Shown piece after piece: positions 53,926 to 63,900 of a stretch of DNA of 64,000 nt. How positions within the stretch are numbered: position 1 is the stretch's first letter; every line of letters starts with the position of its first letter. Origin of the DNA: an uncultured Massilia sp. (GTDB taxonomy: Bacteria > Pseudomonadota > Gammaproteobacteria > Burkholderiales > Burkholderiaceae); the NCBI GenBank assembly GCA_946481275.1, contig CAMLMV010000013.1, positions 1 through 64,000 of the forward strand. The letters are read 5' to 3'. The notes under the pieces were generated by a model that worked only from the letters and a program-made list of their open reading frames with translations, searched no databases and was not told where the DNA came from. Made by a program: the position numbers and the translations under genes.

Positions 53926-54247
53926 ATGGTTCTCCAGTAATGGATCGTTATGAACTTTGCTTTTCAGGCGTCTTGGGACACCTGCATGGACCAGTGAAGC
54001 GATGAAACAGGGAAAAACTCTGGACTGCTTGTAAGGCGCGTTGATTGTGCGCCGCAACATGAAGTCATTTTTCCCGGTTTTCGATTATGCGTCAAGCACT
54101 TTTGATGCGTCGCACAATTCAACCGCACTCTCTTGAGTAAGATCAATAGATACAAACGTTTGCGCCATTTTTGTTTGCGCCGTTACAACACTTTAGTGCT
54201 TTGCAGCAAGGACAAACGAGTAAGGTCAGCCATGCTAGACTTGCCGA
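53926..54247. other. 322-bp divergent intergenic region, phasin to DMT exporter
   Basis: The region contains the divergent promoters of the phasin gene and the EamA-family exporter and is mixed in base composition. A GC-rich dyad, GCGCGTTGATTGTGCGC, at about 54038-54054 is the only local symmetry I see. No gene or terminator is evident. Confidence 0.5.
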
Positions 54248-55108
54248 ATGATCATTCGACCGATGCCGCTGTTTTTCGTTGTCCTCTGGAGCACCGGTTT
54301 CATCGCCGCGAAATACGGGTTGCCGTACGCGCCGCCGATGTCCTTCCTCATCCTGCGCTGCCTGGGTGCCGTCCTCATCCTGCTGCCCGTCGTGCTGTTG
54401 ACGGGCGCCGCCTGGCCGCGCGGACGCATCCACCACGTCGCGTTCGCCGGACTGCTGCTGCAGGCGGGCTACCTGGGCGGCGTGTGGGGCGCGATCAAGC
54501 TCGGCATGCCGGCCGGGCTGTCCGCGCTGATCGTGGGCATGCAGCCGATCCTGACGGCCATCGCCGCGCCGCTCATCGGCGAAAAAGTGCGGCCGCGCCA
54601 ATGGCTGGGGCTGGGACTCGGGTTGTGCGGCGTCGGCCTCGTCGTGGCCGCGAAGATCCACCTGAACGGACTGGCACCGTCCGCGATCGCGCTGTGCGTG
54701 CTGGCCCTGCTGTCGATCACGGCGGGCACGATGTACCAGAAACGCTTCTGTCCGCAATTCGACCTGCGCACCGGCACGGTGATCCAGTACGCGACATCCG
54801 TGCTCGCGCTGCTGCCGTTCGCCGTCCTGCTGGAAGGCTTCGGCCCGCGCATGGAGAACATCCAGTGGACGCCGCAATTCGTGGGGGCGCTGCTGTGGGC
54901 GATCCTGGCGCTGTCGATCGGCGCCATCTTCCTGTTGTTCCGCCTCATCAGCCGCAACGACGCGACCCGCGTGACGAGCCTGCTGTACCTGACGCCGCCC
55001 ACCACCGCCCTGATGGCCTGGCTGATGTTCGGCGAAAAGCTCACCATGCTCGGCCTGGCCGGCATGGTCGTCGCGGTGCTGGGCGTCGCATTCGTCGTCA
55101 AAAAATAA
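54248..55108 (+). CDS. EamA/DMT-family transporter
   Basis: A 286-residue membrane protein with about ten helices in two EamA repeats of the drug/metabolite transporter superfamily. It starts MPLFFVVLWSTGFIAAKYG and ends with the second repeat LTPPTTALMAWLMFGEKLTMLGLAGMVV. The substrate is unknown. The nitroreductase gene begins ten bases downstream, so they are co-transcribed. Confidence 0.92.
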   Translation: MIIRPMPLFFVVLWSTGFIAAKYGLPYAPPMSFLILRCLGAVLILLPVVLLTGAAWPRGRIHHVAFAGLLLQAGYLGGVWGAIKLGMPAGLSALIVGMQPILTAIAAPLIGEKVRPRQWLGLGLGLCGVGLVVAAKIHLNGLAPSAIALCVLALLSITAGTMYQKRFCPQFDLRTGTVIQYATSVLALLPFAVLLEGFGPRMENIQWTPQFVGALLWAILALSIGAIFLLFRLISRNDATRVTSLLYLTPPTTALMAWLMFGEKLTMLGLAGMVVAVLGVAFVVKK

Positions 55109-55118
55109 AGGAGACTGC

Positions 55119-55814
55119 ATGATCACGAGCGCACAACAACAGGCGGTGGACGCCGCCATCACGTCGCGGCGTTCGATCCGCGCGTATCTGGAGACGCCGG
55201 TCGCGCGCGAGGACGTCGAGGCGATCCTGGAAGTGGCGGCGCGGGCGCCGTCCGGCACGAACACCCAGCCGTGGAAGGTCCACGTGCTGACGGGCGCCGC
55301 GAAGGCACGCCTGTCCGACCGCATCCTTGCCGCTTACGCGGACCCGGCGCAGAACCGCGAACACGTCGAGGAATACGCATACTACCCGCGCGAATGGGTG
55401 TCGCCGTTCGTCGACCGGCGCCGCAAGGTCGGCTGGGATTTATATGCGCTGCTGGGCCTCACGCGCGACAACAAGGCCGGCATGGCGGCCCAGCACGGCC
55501 GCAACTACCGCTTCTTCGACGCGCCCGTGGGCATGATCTTCACCATCGACCGCATCATGGCGCAGGGCTCCTGGCTCGACTATGGCATGTTCCTGCAGAA
55601 CATCATGGTCGCCGCGCGCGGCCGCGGTCTCGACACCTGTCCGCAGGCCGCGTTCACGCAATTCCATCGCATCATTTCCGATGAGCTTGGTCTGCCTGAA
55701 AACGAGATGATCGTGTGCGGCATGGCGCTGGGGTTCGCCGACCCGGGCAAGGTCGAAAATACGCTGGTGACGGAGCGCGAGCCGGTGTCGGCATTTGCCC
55801 GCTTTCTGGACTAG
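55119..55814 (+). CDS. Nitroreductase-family flavoprotein
   Basis: A 231-residue FMN enzyme. RRSIRAYLETPV and APSGTNTQPWKVHVL are the family's FMN-phosphate and dimer-interface motifs, and GLPENEMIVCGMALGFAD is the conserved C-terminal part. It reduces nitroaromatics, quinones or related compounds with NAD(P)H. It is co-transcribed with the DMT exporter. Confidence 0.93.
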   Translation: MITSAQQQAVDAAITSRRSIRAYLETPVAREDVEAILEVAARAPSGTNTQPWKVHVLTGAAKARLSDRILAAYADPAQNREHVEEYAYYPREWVSPFVDRRRKVGWDLYALLGLTRDNKAGMAAQHGRNYRFFDAPVGMIFTIDRIMAQGSWLDYGMFLQNIMVAARGRGLDTCPQAAFTQFHRIISDELGLPENEMIVCGMALGFADPGKVENTLVTEREPVSAFARFLD

Positions 55815-55857
55815 CACGCTATACTTGCCTTCGCAAGCTATTGAAAAACCAAGAGAT

Positions 55858-55889
55858 TTCTACAACGCATCGCGTTTTGCGTTGTAGAA
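55858..55889. repeat. 11-bp perfect inverted repeat between nitroreductase and pbpG genes
   Basis: TTCTACAACGC (55858-55868) and GCGTTGTAGAA (55879-55889) flank a ten-base loop. The A-run after it on the plus strand does not make a classical terminator. It may be a regulatory hairpin or operator for the endopeptidase gene. Confidence 0.6.
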
Positions 55890-55994
55890 AAAAATGGGCG
55901 TAGATGGTACAGTCGTCGGGTGCGCACTTGCGCTCCCATCGTCATCCGCTACACTGCATTCAGTGCTCTTCAGTTCGCGTTCAAGGATTTTCAG

Positions 55995-57131
55995 ATGCTC
56001 AAGCTCGCGTTGGCAGCCGCCATTTCCATGATGTTCGTGCTCGAACCCGCCGCAGCCGCGACCAAGCACAAGGGTCATGCGGCCGCGACCAAGCGCGTCA
56101 AGGCCAAGCGCACCAACCTGGCCAAGGTCATCGCGGACGACAACCGCCGGCGCATGGTGCGCCGCATCGAAATGGTCCATGGCAAGCGCCGCGTCGTCGT
56201 CCAGCGCGTCCGCCGCGCCGCGCCCGCCGTCGCCATGCTCAGCGCGGGCGACATCGCCGGCCTGAGCCGCACGCATGATCCGCTCGACCTGCGTTCGAAC
56301 GTCGCGTACGTGCTGGACCAGCAGAGCTCGGAAGTCCTGTTCGAAAAGAATGCCGCCGTCGCGCTGCCGATCGCTTCGATCACCAAGCTGATGACGGGCC
56401 TGCTCGTCGTCGAGGCCCAGCAGGACCTGGACGAGGTGCTGACGATCACCGACGCCGACGTCGACCGCCACAAGTACACCAGCTCGCGCCTGCCCGTCGG
56501 CGCGCGCATGACGCGCGGCAACCTGCTGCATATCGCGCTGATGAGCTCCGAAAACCGCGCCGCCGCCGCGCTTGGCCGCAATTATCCGGGCGGGATCAAT
56601 GCCTTCGTCGAAGCGATGAATGCGAAAGCGCGCGAACTCGGCATGAATGACACGCATTACGTGGATTCGAGCGGCCTGTCGAGCCAGAACATTTCCAGCG
56701 CGCGCGACCTGGCCAAGCTTGTAAAAGTGGCGCACCAGGAACCGCTGCTGCGCCAGTACACGACGGATCCGAACTACGTCGTGCAGGCGAGCGGCCGGGC
56801 GCTGCAGTACCACAACACCAACTACCTCGTCGCGTCGCCCGACTGGAACATCGGCCTGCAGAAGACGGGCTTCATCAACGAAGCAGGGCGCTGCCTCGTG
56901 ATGCAGGCCATGATCCAGGGCCGCAACGTGATCATGGTATTCCTCGATTCGAAGGGCAAGCAGTCGCGTACCGCGGATGCGGGCCGCATGCGCCGCTGGC
57001 TCGAAGCCCTCAAGCCGGCCGCCTTGCCAGCCAGTATGTCGGGCACAGCGGCTGCGGGGGTTCCCGTGACCGTGTCGGCGGCGGTGCCGGCGTCGGTGTC
57101 CGCCGGGGCGGCCGCGCCGGTCGTCCAGTAA
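55995..57131 (+). CDS. pbpG: D-alanyl-D-alanine endopeptidase (PBP7/PbpG type)
   Basis: A 378-residue periplasmic peptidase of the serine type. A signal peptide (about 1-24) precedes a basic stretch and the peptidase S11 domain: SxxK motif Ser128-Ile-Thr-Lys131, SxN motif in MSSENRAAAAL, and KTG in LQKTGFINEAG. It trims cell-wall cross-links. The Ala/Val-rich C-terminus is probably disordered. The ATG at 55995 has an AAGGA site. Confidence 0.92.
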   Translation: MLKLALAAAISMMFVLEPAAAATKHKGHAAATKRVKAKRTNLAKVIADDNRRRMVRRIEMVHGKRRVVVQRVRRAAPAVAMLSAGDIAGLSRTHDPLDLRSNVAYVLDQQSSEVLFEKNAAVALPIASITKLMTGLLVVEAQQDLDEVLTITDADVDRHKYTSSRLPVGARMTRGNLLHIALMSSENRAAAALGRNYPGGINAFVEAMNAKARELGMNDTHYVDSSGLSSQNISSARDLAKLVKVAHQEPLLRQYTTDPNYVVQASGRALQYHNTNYLVASPDWNIGLQKTGFINEAGRCLVMQAMIQGRNVIMVFLDSKGKQSRTADAGRMRRWLEALKPAALPASMSGTAAAGVPVTVSAAVPASVSAGAAAPVVQ

Positions 57132-57134
57132 GGG

Positions 57135-57920
57135 TCAGGCGGCCCCGCCGACCCGGTGGCCCAGGGTCGCGGAAATCTGCGCCGCCGTGTTCACCAGATC
57201 TTCCAGCCACTCGTCCTGCAGGCGGTCCGCCGGCGCCGAAATCGACAGGCCCGCGACCAGCTTGCCGCTGTCGTCGTGGATGCCGGCGGCCATGCAGCGC
57301 ACACCCAGTTCCAGCTCCTCGTTGTCGCGCGCATAGCCGCGGGCGCGCACGAGCGACAGTTCGCGCTCCAGGCGCGTCAGGTCCGTGATCGAGTTCTTGT
57401 TGTGGCCCGCGAGGCCCGTGCGCGTGGCATAGGCGCGGATCGCTTTCGGTTCGTCGATCGACAGGAACAGCTTGCCGGTCGACGTCAGGTGCAGCGGGCC
57501 GCGGCCGCCGATCGCGCGCACGACCTGCATGCCGGAGCGCTCGGAGAAGGCGCGGTCGATGTAGACGATCTCGTCGCCCTGGCGCACCGACAGGTTGACG
57601 GTCTGCTTGGTCTTGTTGTGCAGCGCCCGCATCAGGTCGACGGCCGCCTCGCGCACGGACAGCCGGCTCTTGACCACGTTGCCCAGTTCGAGGAGGCGCA
57701 TGCCGAGGCGGTAGGTGCCCGGTTCCACGCGGTCGACGAAACGCGTCACGACCATGTCGTTCAGGATGCGGTGCGCCGTCGACGGGTGCAGGCCCGAGAT
57801 CTTCGACAATTCCTTGAGGCTGACGGGGTCGGGATAACTGGCCAGCACGTCGAGCAGGGCCACCATGCGCTCGATCACCTGGATGGAAGTCTTTGCCGGT
57901 TCAGGGTTTTCCATTTTCAT
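57135..57920 (-). CDS. IclR-family transcriptional regulator
   Basis: A 261-residue regulator. A winged helix at the N-terminus (VSLKELSKISGLHPSTAHRILNDM) precedes the GAF-like effector domain typical of IclR (GPLHLTSTGKLFLS and the Cys-containing ELGVRCMAAGI segment). It is cytoplasmic and convergent with pbpG three bases away. The target genes are not evident. Confidence 0.93.
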   Translation of the reverse strand: MKMENPEPAKTSIQVIERMVALLDVLASYPDPVSLKELSKISGLHPSTAHRILNDMVVTRFVDRVEPGTYRLGMRLLELGNVVKSRLSVREAAVDLMRALHNKTKQTVNLSVRQGDEIVYIDRAFSERSGMQVVRAIGGRGPLHLTSTGKLFLSIDEPKAIRAYATRTGLAGHNKNSITDLTRLERELSLVRARGYARDNEELELGVRCMAAGIHDDSGKLVAGLSISAPADRLQDEWLEDLVNTAAQISATLGHRVGGAA

Positions 57921-58049
57921 GATGTGGTTGGTGCAGTGCGGTATATTTCTCTACTTTATACCATAATGTGAAAATATTAGGTAATGATGTTGCGTATGGG
58001 CCGAGCTGTATGGGCATAATGGCGGTTCTGTACAGATTGTCGAACATAC

Positions 58050-58436
58050 ATGGATCAACCGAGCAGCGAGTTCAAGAGTAAGGGGGGCCTCGGCCGTATC
58101 GCGGGCGCGTTCCGCTATTCGATGCAGGGCTTCCAGACCGCCTGGAAGAACGAGCACGCATTCCGGCAGGAGGTGATGGTCGCGGTGCCGCTCACCGTCG
58201 TCGCGCTGCTGCTGAAGATTTCGGCGTTCCAGAAACTGGCGCTGATCGCCGTGCTGGGACTCGTGCTGCTCGTCGAGCTGATCAATGCGGCCATCGAGGC
58301 CGTCGTCGACCGCGTGTCGCTGGAACGTCACCCGCTGTCCAAGGCCGCCAAGGACCTGGGCAGCGCGGCGGTGGCGCTGGCGATCACGATGGCGGGCGCG
58401 ACCTGGGCCGTCGTCCTGTACAACCGCTTTTTCTGA
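58050..58436 (+). CDS. dgkA: Diacylglycerol kinase
   Basis: A 128-residue inner-membrane enzyme that phosphorylates diacylglycerol to phosphatidate. Motifs NEHAFRQEVMVAV and LVELINAAIEAVVDRVS are characteristic of the prokaryotic DagK family, with three membrane helices. The peroxiredoxin gene follows 27 bases later on the same strand. Confidence 0.95.
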   Translation: MDQPSSEFKSKGGLGRIAGAFRYSMQGFQTAWKNEHAFRQEVMVAVPLTVVALLLKISAFQKLALIAVLGLVLLVELINAAIEAVVDRVSLERHPLSKAAKDLGSAAVALAITMAGATWAVVLYNRFF

Positions 58437-58463
58437 CGTACCTCTCACACCAAGGAGAACAAG

Positions 58464-59102
58464 ATGACTTTACGCCTGGGCGACACGGCTCCGGATTTCG
58501 AACAGGATTCCACCATCGGCCGCATCCGCTTCCACGAGTGGGCGGGCGATTCGTGGGTGGTGCTGTTCTCGCACCCGGCCGACTTCACGCCGGTGTGCAC
58601 CACCGAGCTCGGCCTGACCGCGAAACTGAAGCCGGAATTCGACAAGCGCAACGTCAAGGCGATCGCACTGTCCGTCGACCCGGCCGAGCAGCACAAGGCC
58701 TGGATCAAGGATATCGAGGAAACCCAGCAGACCGTCGTCGGCTTCCCGATCATCGCCGACGCCGACAAATCGGTCTCGCAACTGTACGACATGATCCACC
58801 CGAACCAGTCGGCCACCGCGACCGTGCGCTCGCTGTTCGTGATCGATCCGGCCAAGAAAGTGCGCCTGATCATCACCTACCCGATGAGCACGGGCCGCAA
58901 CTTCGACGAAGTGCTGCGCGTGATCGACGCCCTGCAACTGACCGACGGCTACACCGTCGCGACGCCGGGCAACTGGAAAGACGGCGATGACGTGATCATC
59001 CCGCTGACCATTCAGGATCCGGAGCAGCTCAAGCAGAAATATCCGAAGGGTTTCAACGCGCCGAAGCCGTATCTCCGTCTGACCCCGCAGCCGAACAAGT
59101 AA
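58464..59102 (+). CDS. 1-Cys peroxiredoxin (Prx6 type)
   Basis: A 212-residue peroxidase with the peroxidatic Cys45 in FTPVCTTELG, preceded by the HPADFTP motif. The C-terminal domain (IQDPEQLKQKYPKGF) matches Prx6-type enzymes, which are longer than typical AhpC. It reduces hydrogen peroxide and alkyl hydroperoxides. It has a strong AAGGAGAA ribosome site. Confidence 0.95.
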   Translation: MTLRLGDTAPDFEQDSTIGRIRFHEWAGDSWVVLFSHPADFTPVCTTELGLTAKLKPEFDKRNVKAIALSVDPAEQHKAWIKDIEETQQTVVGFPIIADADKSVSQLYDMIHPNQSATATVRSLFVIDPAKKVRLIITYPMSTGRNFDEVLRVIDALQLTDGYTVATPGNWKDGDDVIIPLTIQDPEQLKQKYPKGFNAPKPYLRLTPQPNK

Positions 59103-59167
59103 CCCGGCACATCAAAGGCCGCATAAGCAAATAAGGAACGTGTTGTTTGTTTTGCGGCTGAGGACCA

Positions 59168-59194
59168 TTACCCTTGGAGCCATTCTGGGGGTAA
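59168..59194 (+). promoter_or_regulatory. Hairpin covering the tauE ribosome site
   Basis: TTACCC (59168-59173) can pair with GGGTAA (59189-59194), which includes the only Shine-Dalgarno-like G-run (GGGGG) before the ATG at 59198. The pairing would hide the ribosome site, suggesting conditional translation. The role is inferred. Confidence 0.4.
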
Positions 59195-59197
59195 AGC

Positions 59198-59971
59198 ATG
59201 TCCATTCAATACATTCTGTCGGGATTCGCCGTTGGCCTGCTGGTCGGCATGACCGGGGTCGGCGGCGGTTCGCTGATGACGCCGCTGTTGACGCTGCTGT
59301 TCGGCGTCACGCCATCCGTCGCCGTCGGCACCGACCTCGCCTTCGCCTCGATCACCAAGACCGCCGGCACCGTCACCCACCGTGTGCGCGGAACCGTGCA
59401 CTGGGATATCGTCGGCCGCCTGTGCCTCGGCGCGCTGCCGGCCGCGCTCGTCGCCACGCTCGCGCTGCAATACTTCGGCCCGCTCAACGCGTCCCTCGGC
59501 AAGGTGATCCGGTATTCGATCGCCGTGTCCGTGCTGCTGACCGTCGTCGCTATCCTGTTCCGCGGCAAGATGCTCGCCTGGGTGCACGCCAAGCCGTCGC
59601 GCCAGCTGCAGGGCCGCAGCCTCGTCGTTGCCACGGTCGTGTCCGGTGCGGTGCTGGGTACGCTCGTGACCGTGTCGTCGATCGGGGCGGGCGCCATCGG
59701 CGCGACGCTGCTCGTCATGCTGTACCCGCGCCTGACGCCGGCCGAGGTGGCCGGCACCGACATTGCCTATGCCGTGCCGCTGACCGCGATCGCCGCGTTC
59801 GGCCACTGGTGGCTGGGGTCGATCAACTGGGCGCTGCTGTCGGCGCTGCTGATCGGCTCGCTGCCCGGCATCACGATCGGCTCATGGGCGGCCCGGGCCG
59901 TGCCTGAGAAAGTGCTGAGAGGATTGCTGGCGATGACGCTGGCGGGAGTGGCGGTCAAGCTGCTCCACTAA
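59198..59971 (+). CDS. TauE/SafE-family sulfite/organosulfur exporter-like permease
   Basis: A 257-residue membrane protein with about eight helices. It has the family's N-terminal GFAVGLLVGMTGVGGGSLMTPLL and the second-repeat SSIGAGAIGATLLVMLYPRLTPAEVAGTDIAYAVPLT. Family members move sulfite, sulfoacetate or related anions. It lies beside the sulfate-uptake cluster. It ends with a terminator. Confidence 0.9.
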   Translation: MSIQYILSGFAVGLLVGMTGVGGGSLMTPLLTLLFGVTPSVAVGTDLAFASITKTAGTVTHRVRGTVHWDIVGRLCLGALPAALVATLALQYFGPLNASLGKVIRYSIAVSVLLTVVAILFRGKMLAWVHAKPSRQLQGRSLVVATVVSGAVLGTLVTVSSIGAGAIGATLLVMLYPRLTPAEVAGTDIAYAVPLTAIAAFGHWWLGSINWALLSALLIGSLPGITIGSWAARAVPEKVLRGLLAMTLAGVAVKLLH

Positions 59972-59984
59972 GTTGAACTGAGGA

Positions 59985-60012
59985 AAAGGCGCCGCAAGGC
60001 GCCTTTCCTGCT
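59985..60012 (+). terminator. Intrinsic terminator after tauE
   Basis: AAAGGCGCC-GCAA-GGCGCCTTT, with further T-rich sequence to 60015, is a clear terminator 14 bases after the tauE stop. Confidence 0.88.
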
Positions 60013-60128
60013 TTTGGGATCTTGCTAATGCGGGAAACATCTATGCAAATGAGGAATGCTTCGTTTGTAATATGTCTTTCCGGTGAGATTATTTCGTTCC
60101 GTTAGAAGAAATTGTAATAAGGCGTACG

Positions 60129-60971
60129 ATGACCACTTTACTATCGCGAAACAGCGCCAACCGGGTGATTCCCGGCTTTGGGCTCTCGCTCGGGTTCACG
60201 ATTTTCTATCTGGCGCTGCTGGTGCTGATCCCGCTGTCGGCCATCTTTTTGAAGACGTTCACGATGAGCTGGGACGCGTTCGTGAGCGCCGTGACGTCGC
60301 CGCGCGTGATGGCGTCGTACCGCCTGAGCTTCGGCGCCGCGCTGATCGGCGCCGCCATCAACGTCGTGTTCGGCGGCATCGTCGCGTGGGTGCTCGTGCG
60401 TTACCAGTTCCCCGGCAAGCGCTTCGTCGATGCGCTCGTCGACCTGCCGTTCGCGCTGCCGACGGCCGTCGCCGGCATCACGCTGACGGCGCTGTATTCG
60501 TCCAATGGCTGGATCGGCAAGCACCTGGAACCGCTCGGCATCAAGGTCGCGTTCACGCCGCTGGGCGTCGTCATCGCGCTGACCTTCATCGGCCTGCCGT
60601 TCGTCGTGCGCACGGTGCAGCCGGTGCTGGAAGACGCGGAGCGCGAACTGGAAGAAGCGGCCGCCAGCCTGGGCGCCAGCCCGTGGCAGACGTTTACCCG
60701 CGTGATCCTGCCGAGCGTCGTGCCGGCGCTGCTGACGGGCTTCGCCCTCGCATTCGCCCGCGCCACCGGCGAATACGGCTCGGTCATCTTCATCGCCGGC
60801 AACATGCCGATGATCTCGGAGATCACGCCGCTGTTCATCATCACCAAGCTGGAGCAGTACGACTACACGGGCGCCACGGCCATCGCCGTCGTGATGCTGA
60901 TCGTGTCGTTCATTCTCCTGCTGGCCATCAACCTGCTGCAGGCCTGGGCGCGCAAGCGTGCGGGCAAATAA
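60129..60971 (+). CDS. cysT: Sulfate/thiosulfate ABC transporter permease CysT (CysU)
   Basis: A 280-residue permease. [26 protein letters not shown] and the EAA-loop-like [23 protein letters not shown] are typical. It imports sulfate with CysW and CysA. A partial dyad, ATTTC...GAAAT, lies in the 117-bp leader where a CysB site might be. The cysW gene starts one base after the stop. Confidence 0.95.
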   Translation: MTTLLSRNSANRVIPGFGLSLGFTIFYLALLVLIPLSAIFLKTFTMSWDAFVSAVTSPRVMASYRLSFGAALIGAAINVVFGGIVAWVLVRYQFPGKRFVDALVDLPFALPTAVAGITLTALYSSNGWIGKHLEPLGIKVAFTPLGVVIALTFIGLPFVVRTVQPVLEDAERELEEAAASLGASPWQTFTRVILPSVVPALLTGFALAFARATGEYGSVIFIAGNMPMISEITPLFIITKLEQYDYTGATAIAVVMLIVSFILLLAINLLQAWARKRAGK

Positions 60972-60972
60972 T

Positions 60973-61887
60973 ATGAGCGCCGTTCTCGACAACCACCGGA
61001 AAGACAAGGCCGCCGTGGTCGCGAATGCGCCGCGCAAGGCCACCAATACGCTGGAGCCGGCGTGGGTGCGCTACGCGCTGATCGCCGTCGCGCTGGTGTT
61101 CCTCACGCTGTTCCTGTTCGTCCCGCTCGTCGCCGTGTTCACCGAAGCCCTGAAAAAAGGCTGGGACGTGTACAAGGAATCCGTGCTCGACCCGGACGCG
61201 CTGTCCGCCATCAAGCTGACGTTCATCGCCGCCGGCATCGCCGTGCCGCTGAACCTCGTGTTCGGGGTGGCCGCCGCGTGGACGATCGCCAAGTTCGACT
61301 TCCCCGGCAAGAGCATCCTGCTGTCGCTGATCGACCTGCCGTTCTCCGTGTCGCCCGTGATCGCCGGCCTGATCTACGTGCTGCTGTTCGGTTCGCAGGG
61401 CTGGTTCGGCCCGTGGCTGATGGACCATGACATCAAGATCCTGTTCGCCGTGCCGGGCATCGTGCTCGCGACCATCTTCGTGACGTTCCCGTTCGTCGCC
61501 CGCGAACTGATCCCGCTGATGCAGGCGCAGGGCAGCGAAGAGGAAGAGGCGGCCCTCGTGCTGGGCGCGTCCGGCTGGAAGACCTTCTTCAAGGTCACGC
61601 TCCCGAACATCAAGTGGGGCCTGCTGTACGGCGTGATCCTGTGTAACGCCCGCGCGATGGGCGAGTTCGGCGCCGTATCGGTCGTCTCCGGCCACATCCG
61701 CGGCGAGACGAACACGATGCCGCTGCAGGTCGAGATCCTCTACAACGAATACAACTTCACGGCCGCGTTCGCGATCGCGTCGCTGCTGGCACTGCTGGCC
61801 CTCGTGACCCTGGCGGTGAAAACCTTTATCGAATGGCGCATGCACCAGGCACAGAAGGCCAGCGTGCAGGACCACACCACGGAGTAA
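60973..61887 (+). CDS. cysW: Sulfate/thiosulfate ABC transporter permease CysW
   Basis: A 304-residue permease, the partner of CysT. The conserved loop [31 protein letters not shown] and the segment [37 protein letters not shown] are characteristic. cysA starts four bases after its stop. Confidence 0.96.
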   Translation: MSAVLDNHRKDKAAVVANAPRKATNTLEPAWVRYALIAVALVFLTLFLFVPLVAVFTEALKKGWDVYKESVLDPDALSAIKLTFIAAGIAVPLNLVFGVAAAWTIAKFDFPGKSILLSLIDLPFSVSPVIAGLIYVLLFGSQGWFGPWLMDHDIKILFAVPGIVLATIFVTFPFVARELIPLMQAQGSEEEEAALVLGASGWKTFFKVTLPNIKWGLLYGVILCNARAMGEFGAVSVVSGHIRGETNTMPLQVEILYNEYNFTAAFAIASLLALLALVTLAVKTFIEWRMHQAQKASVQDHTTE

Positions 61888-61891
61888 TACC

Positions 61892-62965
61892 ATGACGATC
61901 GAAGTCCAACACATCCGCAAGCAGTTCGGCCAGTTCACGGCCCTGGACGACGTGTCGCTGAAGTTTGCCGACGGCGAGCTGACGGCGCTGCTGGGCCCGT
62001 CCGGCTGCGGCAAGACCACGCTGCTGCGCATCATCGCCGGTCTCGAATTCCCGGATGCGGGCCGCGTGCTGCTCGATGGCGACGACGCGTCGAACCGCCA
62101 CGTGCGCGAGCGCCAGGTCGGCTTCGTGTTCCAGCATTACGCGCTGTTCAAGCACATGACCGTGTTCGAGAACGTGGCCTTCGGCCTGCGCGTGAAGCCG
62201 CGCAAGGAACGCCCGTCCGAAGCCGTGATCCGCGAGAAGGTGAAAAAGCTGCTGGAGCTCGTGCAGCTGGACTGGATCGCCGACCGCTATCCGCCGCAAC
62301 TGTCCGGCGGCCAGCGCCAGCGCATCGCCCTTGCGCGCGCACTCGCCGTGGAGCCGCGCGTGCTGTTGCTCGACGAACCGTTCGGCGCGCTCGACGCCAA
62401 GGTGCGCAAGGAACTGCGCCGCTGGCTGCGCCAGCTGCACGACGAGCTGCACGTGACGTCGATCTTCGTCACCCACGACCAGGAAGAGGCGCTCGAAGTG
62501 GCGGACCAGGTCGTCCTGATGAACAAGGGCCACATCGAGCAGCTGGGTACGCCGGGCGACGTGTACAACCACCCGGCGTCGCCGTTCGTCTACGGCTTCC
62601 TGGGCAACGTCAACCTGTTCCACGGCCGCGTCAACGACGGCGTGCTGGCCAGCGGCGACGCCACGTTCCACGCGCCGCAGTATGCCGATGTGAAGAACGG
62701 CGAAGGCATCGCCTACGTCCGTCCCCACGACCTCGATGTCGAGCGCTATGTCGCAGGCGGGGAGGGCGTCGCCGTGAAACTGCGTCGCGCGCACGCGATC
62801 GGCCCGCTGGCCCAGCTGGATCTGGAGCGCGCCGACAATTCCCAGATCATCGAAGCCGTCATCCCCAACGAGCGCTACCGCGAGCTGGGACTGCGCGACG
62901 GCGAGACGCTGCTGGTGAAACCCCGGCGCATGCACGTATTCGTGGACCAAGGAGCCGATATATGA
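61892..62965 (+). CDS. cysA: Sulfate/thiosulfate ABC transporter ATPase CysA
   Basis: A 357-residue ATPase with Walker [10 protein letters not shown], signature [15 protein letters not shown], Walker [13 protein letters not shown] and the H-loop in [11 protein letters not shown]-terminal TOBE-like regulatory domain begins near residue 240. Its stop overlaps the cysB start by ATGA. Confidence 0.97.
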   Translation: MTIEVQHIRKQFGQFTALDDVSLKFADGELTALLGPSGCGKTTLLRIIAGLEFPDAGRVLLDGDDASNRHVRERQVGFVFQHYALFKHMTVFENVAFGLRVKPRKERPSEAVIREKVKKLLELVQLDWIADRYPPQLSGGQRQRIALARALAVEPRVLLLDEPFGALDAKVRKELRRWLRQLHDELHVTSIFVTHDQEEALEVADQVVLMNKGHIEQLGTPGDVYNHPASPFVYGFLGNVNLFHGRVNDGVLASGDATFHAPQYADVKNGEGIAYVRPHDLDVERYVAGGEGVAVKLRRAHAIGPLAQLDLERADNSQIIEAVIPNERYRELGLRDGETLLVKPRRMHVFVDQGADI

Positions 62966-63894
62966 ATTTCCAGCAGTTGCGTTCGGTGCGCGAAGCGGCG
63001 CGCCGTAATTTCAACCTGACCGACGTGGCCAATGCCCTGTTCACGTCGCAGCCGGGCGTGTCGCGCCAGATCCGCGAGCTGGAGGACGAACTGGGCGTCG
63101 TCATCTTCGAGCGCAACGGCAAGCGCCTGACCGGACTCACGGATCCGGGCAAGGGCATCCTGAAGATCATCGAACGCCTGCTCGTCGAAGCGGAAAACCT
63201 GCAGCAGGCCAGCAGCGAATACGCCGCGCAGGACAGCGGCACGCTGACGGTCGCCGTCACCCACACGCAGGCGCGCTACGCGCTGCCGCAGGTGGTGCAG
63301 GCGTTCCGCACGGCGTTCCCGGGCGTGCGCATCGCCCTGCAGCAGAGCGCGCCGGAACACATCGCCGAATGGGTGCTGTCGGGCCGCGCCGACATCGGCA
63401 TCGCGACGGAAGGTTTGTCGACGTTCCCCGACCTCGTGTCGTTCCCGTGCTACCGCTGGAGCCACCTCGTCGTCGTGCCGGACGGCCATCCGCTGCTGCA
63501 GCAGTCGCCCATCAAACTCTCCGACCTGGCCGAGTTCCCGCTGATCACGTACGACGTGGGCTTTACCGGCCGCAGCCACATCGACGCGGCCTTCGCCGCG
63601 GCAGGCGTGAGCCCGGACATCATGTTGACGGCGATGGATTCGGACGTCATCAAGCAGTATGTGTCGCTGGGGATGGGTGTCGGTATTGTCGCCTCGATGG
63701 CGTTCGACCACGGCCGCGACCGCGGGCTGCGTGCGATCGAGTCGTCGCATTTGTTCGCGCCGAACGTGACGCGTCTTGCGGTGCGCCGCGGTGCCTACCT
63801 GCGTGCGTATGCGTATGACTTCATCGAGCGCTTCGCGCAGGGCTTTACCAGGACGGATATCGAGAAGGCGCTGCATCCCGCCGTCCCGGAATAA
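62962..63894 (+). CDS. cysB: CysB-family LysR regulator of sulfur assimilation
   Basis: A 310-residue LysR-type regulator starting [23 protein letters not shown], the usual CysB/Cbl start. The effector domain contains [16 protein letters not shown], which senses acetylserine or sulfate signals. Translational coupling to cysA is unusual and links regulator output to transporter expression. Confidence 0.95.
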   Translation: MNFQQLRSVREAARRNFNLTDVANALFTSQPGVSRQIRELEDELGVVIFERNGKRLTGLTDPGKGILKIIERLLVEAENLQQASSEYAAQDSGTLTVAVTHTQARYALPQVVQAFRTAFPGVRIALQQSAPEHIAEWVLSGRADIGIATEGLSTFPDLVSFPCYRWSHLVVVPDGHPLLQQSPIKLSDLAEFPLITYDVGFTGRSHIDAAFAAAGVSPDIMLTAMDSDVIKQYVSLGMGVGIVASMAFDHGRDRGLRAIESSHLFAPNVTRLAVRRGAYLRAYAYDFIERFAQGFTRTDIEKALHPAVPE

Positions 63895-63900
63895 GTCCAG

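Noticed and set aside
55858..55889. Rho-independent terminator after the nitroreductase gene
   Set aside because: The stem is followed by A, not T, on the plus strand, so it does not fit an intrinsic terminator.
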